From Flavobacteriales bacterium (GTDB lineage: Bacteria; Bacteroidota; Bacteroidia; Flavobacteriales; BACL11), in the NCBI GenBank assembly GCA_002728175.1, contig PBVH01000034.1, forward strand, positions 6,314 to 15,829: a stretch of 9,516 nt of DNA, in the 5' to 3' direction. Of the stretch, positions 1 through 6,934 are shown in pieces (position 1 is the stretch's first letter; the number at the start of each line of letters is the position of its first letter). Under the pieces are notes generated by a model, which was not told the DNA's origin, searched no databases, and worked only from the letters and a program-made list of their open reading frames with translations. The position numbers and the translations under genes are program-made.

Positions 1-125
1 ACTTTTGAAACAATAAATGCATAAATTTTATCTTTATGCCTAAATAATAACTCTTCAAAACAATTGGAACTTCCTTGTATATAACCTTTGACTAAATCTT
101 GGTCACTTAACGCATTTACACTCAT
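1..125 (-). CDS. ECF-type sigma-70 RNA polymerase sigma factor, N-terminal fragment
   Basis: Reading leftwards from an ATG at 125-123, the minus strand stays open to the window edge (41 codons). It begins MSVNALSDQDLVKGYIQG and continues with CFEELLFRHKDKIYAFI. The pattern 'LSDQ-[DE]-LV...Y..G....FE.L..RH...IY.FI' is the start of sigma region 2 in the small sigma-70 family factors of Bacteroidota. Such factors bind core RNA polymerase and direct it to alternative promoters. Only the first part of region 2 is present; the -10 recognition part and region 4 lie outside the window, so the regulon and any anti-sigma partner cannot be judged. The gene is divergent from uvrA, with 157 bases between start codons and a plausible promoter in the gap. 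The family call rests on a short fragment but the match to the motif is good. Confidence 0.8.
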   Translation of the reverse strand, partial: MSVNALSDQDLVKGYIQGSSNCFEELLFRHKDKIYAFIVSK

Positions 126-206
126 AACTTTTTGATTTTAATTAATATAAAAGTAGAGGTGTTTAAATAGAAGGTGTTTTAGTTAGTAATGCGATTTATG
201 TTATTA

Positions 207-238
207 CAAAATTAAAAAAAGAAATCAAATAATCCAAA
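207..238 (-). promoter_or_regulatory. Candidate Bacteroidota-type promoter for the sigma factor gene
   Basis: On the minus strand, TTTG (238-235) is followed after 20 bases by TAATTTTG (214-207). This fits the known Bacteroidota primary sigma consensus, a TTTG-type -33 box and a TAnnTTTG -7 box about 19-21 bases apart. Transcription would start near position 200, giving a leader of about 75 bases before the ATG at 125. The motif match is seen directly; promoter activity is inferred, and AT-rich DNA produces such boxes by chance. Confidence 0.45.
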
Positions 239-247
239 TCATATGTG

Positions 248-255
248 TAATTTTG
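248..255 (+). promoter_or_regulatory. uvrA: Candidate -7 box of the uvrA promoter
   Basis: TAATTTTG at 248-255 matches the Bacteroidota -7 consensus TAnnTTTG exactly. A start site near 260-262 would leave a leader of roughly 22 bases before the TTG start codon of uvrA at 283. No TTTG-type -33 box is found at the expected place around 224-228, so the call is weak. No SOS-type operator was recognised in the gap. Confidence 0.3.
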
Positions 256-282
256 TAAAAGTTAAAATATATACATTTATTT

Positions 283-3021
283 TTGAAAGACTTAATTAAA
301 ATAAAAGGTGTTAAAACACACAATTTAAAAAACGTTTCATTAAACATAAAAAAAAATAAGCTGATTACTATTTCTGGTGTCTCGGGCAGTGGTAAATCAT
401 CACTAGCTTTTAGTACTTTATTTGCAGAAGGACAAAGACGATATATAGAGAGCTTATCATCATATGCTAGACAATTTTTAGGGAAATTAAAAAAACCTGA
501 TGTTGAAAGAATTGAGGGCATTTGTCCAGCAATTGCCATAGAACAAAAAACAACTACAAATAGCCCAAGATCAACTATAGCTACTAGTACAGAAATATAT
601 GACTATTTAAAACTTTTATATTCTAAAATCGGTAAGATTATTTCCCCTATTTCAAATACTGAAGTAAAAAAAGATAGTATTGAAGATATAAAACAATTTG
701 TGCTAAATAATAAATCAAATACATTAATTTTATTTAATTACATAAATTCTAATTTTAACAGTAAAAATGAATTAATAAAACAAGGTTTTTCTCGATTATT
801 TTATGAGAATGAAATAGTAAAAATTAAAGATTTAGATTTTGATGACCAAAAATTAAAAAAAAATGTTTTATATGTTGTAGTTGATAGAATTATAATTGAT
901 AACATTGATAAATCAAGGTTACAAGATTCTATTGAAACATGCTTCAGGCTAGCTAGAAATACTTGTTCTGTTCAAATGAATAATAAGATTTATGATTTTT
1001 CAAACAAATTAGAAATGGATGGTATTTCTTTTATTGAAAAAAGTACTAATTTATTTTCATTCAACAACCCCTTCGGTGCATGCGAAAGCTGTGAAGGCTA
1101 TGGCTCCATTCTTGATATTGACCCCAAAAAAGTTATTCCAAATGAACAACTTTCTGTTTATGAAGGTGTTGTAAAATGTTGGTCTGGCGAAAAACTAAGT
1201 AGATGGAAAGATAAGTTTATTCAAAACTCAATAGATTTTAATTTTCCAATACATAGACCATATAACAAACTTTCTGAAAATGAGAAGTACATTTTGTGGA
1301 ACGGTAAAGATAAGTGTAAAGGAATATATACTTTTTTTAAATCTCTTGAAAAAGACAAATATAAAATTCAAAATAGAGTCTTAATATCTAGATATAGAGG
1401 TAAAACATTGTGTAAATCTTGTAATGGAAATAGATTGAGAAAAGAAGCTTTATATGTTCAAGTTGGCGGAAAGAACATTTCAGAAGTAACAAAAATGACA
1501 ATTGAAAACGCATTGATATTTTTTAAAGATTTAACTTTAAGTGAAAAGGAATTAGTTGTTTCAAAAAGAATTCTAAAAGAAATTAATGATAGACTAAGTT
1601 GTTTAGTTGAGATTGGGCTAGATTACTTAACTTTAGATAGAAAATCAAATACATTATCTGGTGGAGAATCGCAAAGAGCAAACATAGCAAAGTCAATTAG
1701 CAACTCTCTAGTTGGCTCAATGTATATACTTGATGAACCCAGTATAGGACTGCATTCAAGAGATACACACAACTTAATTAAGTTACTTAAAAAATTAAGA
1801 GATATTGGCAACACAGTTATAGTTGTTGAACACGACGAAGAAATAATTAATCAATCAGATATAATAATTGATATTGGACCTAATGCAGGTAAATATGGAG
1901 GAGAAATAGTATACAATGGATCTCCAAAAAAAATCAATAAAAAAACAAATAGCCTAACATCAAATTACTTAACAAATACACTTAGCATACCAATACCTAA
2001 ATCCAGAAAAAATTTAACCAAAAAAATCAGTATTTCTGGAATAAATAAGCACAACTTACAAAATATTGATATTGAAATACCCTTAAATGGATTAGTTGTA
2101 ATTACTGGAGTTAGTGGCTCTGGAAAATCTACTCTTGTAAGTGATGTAATTAAACCAGCAATTGAAAATAAAATCAATAATAAAACATCAAAAGATATTA
2201 CTTATAATAATATTTCATTTAATAATAAAGATATTTATGCTGTAGAATTTATAAATCAAAAGCCAATTGGAAGATCATCCAGATCAAATCCAGTAACATA
2301 CACAAAAGTTTACGATGATATACGAAACTTATTTGCTAGATCTCCTTTAGCAAAAAAAAGAAATTATAAACCTGGCTTTTTTTCATTTAATATTGATGGA
2401 GGTCGATGTCCTAATTGCAAAGGAGATGGTGAAATTAAAATCGAGATGCAATTTATGGCTGACGTTTATGTTAAGTGTGAGGATTGTAATGGTAAAAAAT
2501 TTAAAGAGGAAGTTTTAGATATAAAATGCTTTGATAAAAATATATATGAAATACTTAATCTATCAATTGAAGAAGCAATTATACTTTTTAAAAAAAATAA
2601 GGAAAATAAAATTGCAAATAAGCTTCAGCCTCTAGTTGATGTTGGCTTAAATTATTTAACATTAGGGCAATCTTCCAACACTCTTAGCGGAGGTGAAGCA
2701 CAAAGAATTAAACTTGCATCTTTTCTAACTAAATCACTAAATAATCAAAACTCACTATTTATTTTTGATGAGCCAACAACAGGTTTACACTTTCATGATA
2801 TCAGTAAACTACTAAAATCTTTTAATCATTTAATTGATGCTGGTAATTCAATTATTTGCATAGAACATAATTTAGATGTTATTAAATGTGCAGATTGGCT
2901 AATAGACCTTGGTCCTGAGGGTGGTGAAAAAGGTGGTGAAATAATTTTTAAAGGAACACCTGAAGATTTAGTGAATTGCAAAAACTCAATTACTGGAAAA
3001 TACCTTAAAACAAAAATGTAA
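283..3021 (+). CDS. uvrA: UvrA, excinuclease ABC subunit A (DNA damage-recognition ATPase)
   Basis: UvrA dimers scan DNA with UvrB, recognise bulky lesions and load UvrB for incision by UvrC in nucleotide excision repair. The 912-aa product is full length for the family and has two ABC ATPase modules. Module I has Walker A GVSGSGKSS at 32-40, signature LSGGE at 458-462 and Walker B with D484/E485. Module II has Walker A GVSGSGKST at 609-617, signature LSGGE at 801-805 and Walker B with D829/E830. The DNA-contacting zinc finger is intact (C709, C712, C732, C735). A second cysteine set is present at C267/C270 and C377/C380. Two other CPxC pairs found in E. coli UvrA are missing: SPIS stands at 121-124, and no cysteines precede FSFNNP. 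The start is TTG: the upstream in-frame stop TAA is at 256-258, no ATG or GTG lies between, and the N-terminus KDLIKIKGVKTHNLKNV aligns with other UvrAs. The gene converges on ruvX. Confidence 0.98.
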   Translation: MKDLIKIKGVKTHNLKNVSLNIKKNKLITISGVSGSGKSSLAFSTLFAEGQRRYIESLSSYARQFLGKLKKPDVERIEGICPAIAIEQKTTTNSPRSTIATSTEIYDYLKLLYSKIGKIISPISNTEVKKDSIEDIKQFVLNNKSNTLILFNYINSNFNSKNELIKQGFSRLFYENEIVKIKDLDFDDQKLKKNVLYVVVDRIIIDNIDKSRLQDSIETCFRLARNTCSVQMNNKIYDFSNKLEMDGISFIEKSTNLFSFNNPFGACESCEGYGSILDIDPKKVIPNEQLSVYEGVVKCWSGEKLSRWKDKFIQNSIDFNFPIHRPYNKLSENEKYILWNGKDKCKGIYTFFKSLEKDKYKIQNRVLISRYRGKTLCKSCNGNRLRKEALYVQVGGKNISEVTKMTIENALIFFKDLTLSEKELVVSKRILKEINDRLSCLVEIGLDYLTLDRKSNTLSGGESQRANIAKSISNSLVGSMYILDEPSIGLHSRDTHNLIKLLKKLRDIGNTVIVVEHDEEIINQSDIIIDIGPNAGKYGGEIVYNGSPKKINKKTNSLTSNYLTNTLSIPIPKSRKNLTKKISISGINKHNLQNIDIEIPLNGLVVITGVSGSGKSTLVSDVIKPAIENKINNKTSKDITYNNISFNNKDIYAVEFINQKPIGRSSRSNPVTYTKVYDDIRNLFARSPLAKKRNYKPGFFSFNIDGGRCPNCKGDGEIKIEMQFMADVYVKCEDCNGKKFKEEVLDIKCFDKNIYEILNLSIEEAIILFKKNKENKIANKLQPLVDVGLNYLTLGQSSNTLSGGEAQRIKLASFLTKSLNNQNSLFIFDEPTTGLHFHDISKLLKSFNHLIDAGNSIICIEHNLDVIKCADWLIDLGPEGGEKGGEIIFKGTPEDLVNCKNSITGKYLKTKM

Positions 3022-3025
3022 ATAT

Positions 3026-3433
3026 CTATTTTGACAAATAGTCTTGTAAAATAATTGTAGCGCTAACCTTATCTACTAATTCCTTCTTTCTTCTATTTTT
3101 TTTATTTATACCACTACTAACTATTGTTTGCCTTGCAATTTTTGAAGTAAACCTTTCATCAAATTTATTCACTGGAATATTCGGAAAGTTTGTTGTTAAT
3201 CTTTTAATAAATCCATTTACATGATTTGTTAAATCTGTTATTTTACCGTCTAAATTTATTGGATAACCAACAACAAAAAGATCTATTTTTTCTTTTTTGA
3301 TTAGATCATCTAAGTATTTATTTAAATCGTTAGTACGTACTGTTGATAATGAAAAAGCTATTTTATGTTCATTATCAGAGATTGATAATCCAGTTTTTTT
3401 AAGACCATAATCTATTCCAAGGGCCTTCCCCAT
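3026..3433 (-). CDS. ruvX: RuvX/YqgF, RuvC-fold nuclease (putative pre-16S rRNA nuclease / Holliday junction resolvase-like)
   Basis: The 135-aa product has the length and motifs of the YqgF/RuvX family. These are LGIDYGLKKTGLSIS with the first catalytic Asp (D8), VVGYPINLDG at 54-63, FDERFTS at 91-97 with acidic D92/E93, and LVDKVSATIILQDYL at 119-133 with the terminal acidic residue D121. In E. coli the protein is needed for maturation of the 5' end of 16S rRNA; a recombination role was proposed earlier from the RuvC fold. The start is ATG at 3433. The gene begins 34 bases downstream of the adhesin gene on the same strand, so it may be co-transcribed, although the functions are unrelated. 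Its stop is four bases from the uvrA stop, so the two convergent transcripts must overlap or end inside each other's coding sequence. Confidence 0.95.
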   Translation of the reverse strand: MGKALGIDYGLKKTGLSISDNEHKIAFSLSTVRTNDLNKYLDDLIKKEKIDLFVVGYPINLDGKITDLTNHVNGFIKRLTTNFPNIPVNKFDERFTSKIARQTIVSSGINKKNRRKKELVDKVSATIILQDYLSK

Positions 3434-3467
3434 ATAATTTACATGTTAATTATAAACTTTTAAAAAT

Positions 3468-6400
3468 CTAATCGATAATTATAATTTTTGATAAACTTTT
3501 GGTTTTAGTAACTACATTAATTATATATGAACCTTCTGAAATACCAGTAAGATTAATATTTTGCTTTGAATAGTTTTTAAAATTGTTGTAGTAATATGTT
3601 TTCTTACCTAATATATCAGTCACTTTTATCGTAACATCTTTTGTTGGAGAATAAAGATCTACTGTTACATTTCCATTACTAGGGTTTGGGTAAATACTAT
3701 AAAAATCTTGTCTTTGATCATATATAGATGTTAATAAAAAAGTAAATGATTGATTGTCAACATCTCCAAGTTCAGAATTGATTGTAGTTGTGAAAGTTAA
3801 TGTTCCACAAGGATTAATAAAACAGTTTTCAAATGTAATAGAACTCATGTTACCTTGTGTATAATTATTTCCATCTGGAACTGTATTAGTTAAAATATCA
3901 ATACCTCCACCTGGTGTATTAGTTATCGTAAAGCTTCCCACACAACCAGCTAAGGAATCACATGCAACAATTATAGCAGAATTGTTACTAGGTGATATAA
4001 AACTAACCATTATCATAGTATTGATCATTATACTCCCTCCACCGGCCATTAAATATGCTGTTCCAATTGTATCACCAAGATTCATTGAAGCAATATCAAA
4101 AGAGCCTGAATTTGAAACAATTAAACCTGTTGACATATCTACTTCACCAGAATCTTGAGAAACTTCGATTGTTAAATCTGACAGGCTATTACATACCATA
4201 TTAGAAATAAATACATTGACATTTGGAGAGAAGCTAGTATCCAACGCAAAAAATAAATCTGTAGTATCACTACAACCATTAGCATCAATTACTGTTAATG
4301 TATAAGTGCCTGATGTAGCAGGTGTAGTAGTAAATGAAACACCAGCATTTCCTAAACTACTGGCCGTAAATCCTGACGGACCTACTAACTGGTAATCATA
4401 AGGCAATATTCCTCCAGTAGCAAGTGATGTTAAAGAAGTACTATTTGCAGATAAACTAGCCTGTAGTAATGTAGGTTCAGATACAACTATTGAGTCGGAA
4501 AAACTACAATTATTCATATCATAAACTTGTAACGTGTATGTTCCTGCAGATAATCCAGAAATATCTTCAGTTGAATCCCCGTTAGACCAAACATAATTAT
4601 AACTAGCAATACCACCTGAAACAAAAGCATCAATACTTCCATCACTTAATCCATTACATGAAACTGAATTTGTAGTACTTGAAATATTTAGCGCTGAAGG
4701 TTCAATTAATGTGTAAGTATAACTTACAGAACTACATAAAAATGAATCCAATATATTAACAGAGTATGTGCCAGCAGGAATATTATTTAAATCTTCAGAA
4801 TTGGCACCATTACTCCATACAAATGAATAAGGCAATGTTCCCCCTGTTGGAGATATGTTAATACTTCCTGTAGAATTACCATTACAATCAATATTATTAA
4901 CAACAGTAAGAGAAGAATCATTTGTAATTTCAGATGGCTGAACCAGATTAACTGTATCGTAATTTATGCAATTATTTGCATCCGTTATAATAACACTATA
5001 CTGACCTGCAGATAAACCTGATAATATTTGAGAAGTATCTCCATTACTCCATAAAAAATTAAATGGTGAAACACCTCCACTTGTTGAAGCGAAAACAGTT
5101 CCATTAGTGCTAGAAAAACATGTCGGATTTACTGAAGAAAGTGATGTTGTAAATAAACTTGGACCAGAAACAGAAATTGTATCTACAAATTCACATAAAC
5201 TAACATCTGTAATTCTAACTTGATAATCACCTGATTGTAAATTTAGTGGATTAACTGGAAGTCCGTTCATATCAAAAAAATATGAAGTGTATGGTCCGAA
5301 ACCTCCACTTGGGTTAACAATAATTGATCCATCTGATGAACCACATTGGGAAGCGTCAGTAACAATCTCATTTGCTTTTATATTTCCACATGGTGGATAA
5401 ACGGTTATAGAAATAACCTGTGAAGTATTTTCAATGGCAGGTGCTGGACAAAAATCATCTTGGACTTTAATTACAAAAGTATATAAACTTGGCTTCAAAG
5501 TATTTCCACATGTACTCAGTACATGGTTGCAAGATGTAATCCATTCAAAATAACCGGTTCCAGTACCACCACTAGTAATAAATGGTGGTGCAGCTCCAGT
5601 TGATATTTCTTCAAATGTAGCGCATGGAGGATTTTGACATGGTGTATTGTTTGAATAATTATAAAATTGTCCGCCAGATACTTCAAACTTTAAATCTTGT
5701 CTTGTACCGTTTGGATAATAGTCATAATCATTTGCAACGAATTCAAAAGAAACCGTATCACCACAATGCACTGCTGTATCCCACTGAAATGGAGCAGGTG
5801 TACCTGGATAGAAAAAAGGAGGCTGTACAATAGGTCTGACATTACATAAAGTATCTGCACCTATATTTCCATTTGTTGTATCACCTAAATTACATGTGGG
5901 AGGAACTAAAACAACTTGGATTTCCCTAAAGATTTCTGATACTTTTTGACCACACTTGAAAGCTGAAACATTGGTGCAAGTAACATAATTTCCTTGTAAA
6001 TTTGCAGGATAAAAAGTACGACCAGTCAAAGGGTTCATAACAATACCGTTTATTGGAGTATTTACAGAAAAACCACTCGAAAATGGTATTGCATTAATTA
6101 GATCTGGATTTGTATAATCATATGCTGGCGCATTGTATCCTGATGATGGATCATTATATCCATCAAGAGGTTGACCAAATGTATACACAATTGAATCTTG
6201 TTCTTCGTCAAAAGCATTATGACTGTATGTAAATCCGTTAGAAAAAGATAGCGGATCGTATCCATTATCTGTTTCTAGAATTGTTCTTGGCTTCTCATAA
6301 AACTTTGGAGAAGAGTCAAAACAAATATCATTATTTGGATATATCACCCCTGTTGAATCAATAAACGGATACATGACAGCTCTTAAGGTAAAACCATATT

Positions 6401-6872
6401 GACCGGTATTGTTTGCTAAGTTTATAATTGCTAAATTTCTAGCAATATCTGTATATGTAAAATGCCAACCTAAGCTATCTGGTGATCCAGCCAGAATAAC
6501 AGGATTTGACTGAAACATATGTTCTTCAACTGCTCCATTCCCATTTCCTGCATTTCCAATATTACTTCCACCGCAAGAAAAAGGAGTGTTAGGGCCATTA
6601 ATATTACAAGTTGGTGACATATCATTTGAACCTAAATAATTTAAAGAAATAGAGTTAATTAAAGGATGATTATGTACAACAAGAGATTTGTTGTTTACAT
6701 CCGCTAATGGAACACCTTGACAGTCTCGGTATATTTTTACATTAAAAATGTAATATCCCGTATTAGGACCGGATTTGATACATTCCCAAGTAATTTCTCC
6801 ACCCATAAGATGAGTTGCATTAGTATTAAATGAAAATATCAGTGAAATTATAAATAGGAGAAATTTTTTCAT
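3468..6872 (-). CDS. Secreted SprB-repeat surface adhesin with T9SS type A sorting domain
   Basis: This is an 1134-aa exported protein. A signal peptide (MKKFLLFIISLIFSFNTNA, residues 1-19) is followed by a cysteine-containing N-terminal domain (about 20-327) that opens THLMGGEITWEC and contains KIYRDCQG, a form I recognise from large Bacteroidota surface proteins. A middle region (about 328-495) resembles a beta-sandwich. Four SprB-like repeats follow (about 505-800), with a diverged fifth (801-873). Residues 874-1056 are unassigned and beta-rich. The C-terminus (about 1057-1134) is a T9SS type A sorting domain with Y1061-PNP, then VTDILGK and a final KIIIID. SprB-type repeats occur in gliding-motility adhesins. 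I infer that this protein crosses the inner membrane by Sec, crosses the outer membrane by T9SS, and acts in adhesion or gliding at the cell surface. It lies 62 bases after the 690-aa gene and 34 bases before ruvX. No Shine-Dalgarno site is seen, which is usual in this phylum. Confidence 0.9.
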   Translation of the reverse strand: MKKFLLFIISLIFSFNTNATHLMGGEITWECIKSGPNTGYYIFNVKIYRDCQGVPLADVNNKSLVVHNHPLINSISLNYLGSNDMSPTCNINGPNTPFSCGGSNIGNAGNGNGAVEEHMFQSNPVILAGSPDSLGWHFTYTDIARNLAIINLANNTGQYGFTLRAVMYPFIDSTGVIYPNNDICFDSSPKFYEKPRTILETDNGYDPLSFSNGFTYSHNAFDEEQDSIVYTFGQPLDGYNDPSSGYNAPAYDYTNPDLINAIPFSSGFSVNTPINGIVMNPLTGRTFYPANLQGNYVTCTNVSAFKCGQKVSEIFREIQVVLVPPTCNLGDTTNGNIGADTLCNVRPIVQPPFFYPGTPAPFQWDTAVHCGDTVSFEFVANDYDYYPNGTRQDLKFEVSGGQFYNYSNNTPCQNPPCATFEEISTGAAPPFITSGGTGTGYFEWITSCNHVLSTCGNTLKPSLYTFVIKVQDDFCPAPAIENTSQVISITVYPPCGNIKANEIVTDASQCGSSDGSIIVNPSGGFGPYTSYFFDMNGLPVNPLNLQSGDYQVRITDVSLCEFVDTISVSGPSLFTTSLSSVNPTCFSSTNGTVFASTSGGVSPFNFLWSNGDTSQILSGLSAGQYSVIITDANNCINYDTVNLVQPSEITNDSSLTVVNNIDCNGNSTGSINISPTGGTLPYSFVWSNGANSEDLNNIPAGTYSVNILDSFLCSSVSYTYTLIEPSALNISSTTNSVSCNGLSDGSIDAFVSGGIASYNYVWSNGDSTEDISGLSAGTYTLQVYDMNNCSFSDSIVVSEPTLLQASLSANSTSLTSLATGGILPYDYQLVGPSGFTASSLGNAGVSFTTTPATSGTYTLTVIDANGCSDTTDLFFALDTSFSPNVNVFISNMVCNSLSDLTIEVSQDSGEVDMSTGLIVSNSGSFDIASMNLGDTIGTAYLMAGGGSIMINTMIMVSFISPSNNSAIIVACDSLAGCVGSFTITNTPGGGIDILTNTVPDGNNYTQGNMSSITFENCFINPCGTLTFTTTINSELGDVDNQSFTFLLTSIYDQRQDFYSIYPNPSNGNVTVDLYSPTKDVTIKVTDILGKKTYYYNNFKNYSKQNINLTGISEGSYIINVVTKTKSLSKIIIID
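4473..5360 (-). repeat. Four tandem SprB-like protein repeats within the adhesin gene
   Basis: Units of about 67-79 residues lie at approximately 505-571, 572-646, 647-725 and 726-800. Each follows the plan 'C-(N/F/G)-G/S-x-x-x-G-S-I/V...SGG..PY.Y.WSNG......GLSAG.Y...I.D...C', ending in a (E/Q/G)-P turn. The leading cysteines are C510, C585, C663 and C739, spaced 75-78 residues apart. The next 70 residues (DNA 4254-4472) form a fifth, decayed unit that keeps the second half (SGTYTLTVIDANGCSD) but lacks the leading cysteine and the WSNG core. At DNA level, short stretches such as CCATTACTCCATA (+ strand, coding WSNG) recur in these units and in the neighbouring 690-aa gene. Confidence 0.85.
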
Positions 6873-6934
6873 AAGATTTATTTTTTGGTAAAGTTAAGAT
6901 AAAAAAAATATTGTATAGTCTTTTTGCAAAAAAA

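Larger units (their letters stand above)
204..258. repeat. 11-bp perfect inverted repeat spanning the divergent intergenic region
   Basis: TTACAAAATTA at 204-214 and TAATTTTGTAA at 248-258 are exact reverse complements separated by 33 bases. Each arm contains a TAATTTTG box pointing outward, one toward the sigma factor gene and one toward uvrA. The simplest reading is two divergent promoters with identical -7 regions. A binding site for a dimeric regulator is possible but not shown. The arms are almost pure A/T, so chance is a real alternative. Confidence 0.4.

Noticed and set aside
278..285. TATTTTTG, a match to the -7 promoter consensus, overlapping the uvrA TTG start codon, with TTTG 22 bases upstream.
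   Set aside because: Transcription would start after the uvrA start codon, and no later usable start codon exists before the Walker A motif. It is most likely chance in A/T-rich DNA.
225..539. Minus-strand 104-codon open frame over the uvrA start.
   Set aside because: It is antisense to the conserved Walker A region of uvrA, and its tail crosses the promoter region. No family resemblance.
3026..3041. Possible bidirectional terminator hairpin CTATTT-TGAC-AAATAG at the end of ruvX.
   Set aside because: The stem is six base pairs with one G-C pair, lacks a following U-run on either strand, and is too weak to call a terminator.
3439..3444. Minus-strand ATGTAA, a start codon followed directly by a stop, just upstream of the ruvX ATG.
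   Set aside because: It could act as a minimal upstream reading frame, but there is no ribosome-binding site and the motif is common by chance in such DNA.
5624..5833. Plus-strand 69-codon open frame inside the adhesin gene.
   Set aside because: Antisense shadow of the SprB-repeat adhesin, with no supporting motif.
6873..6934. Internal promoter or terminator between the 690-aa and 1134-aa genes (palindrome TTTTTGCAAAAA at 6921-6932; TAACTTTA on the minus strand as a near -7 box).
   Set aside because: The palindrome has no loop and almost no G-C pairs. The near -7 box has a mismatch and its nearest TTTG is about 30 bases upstream, too far.
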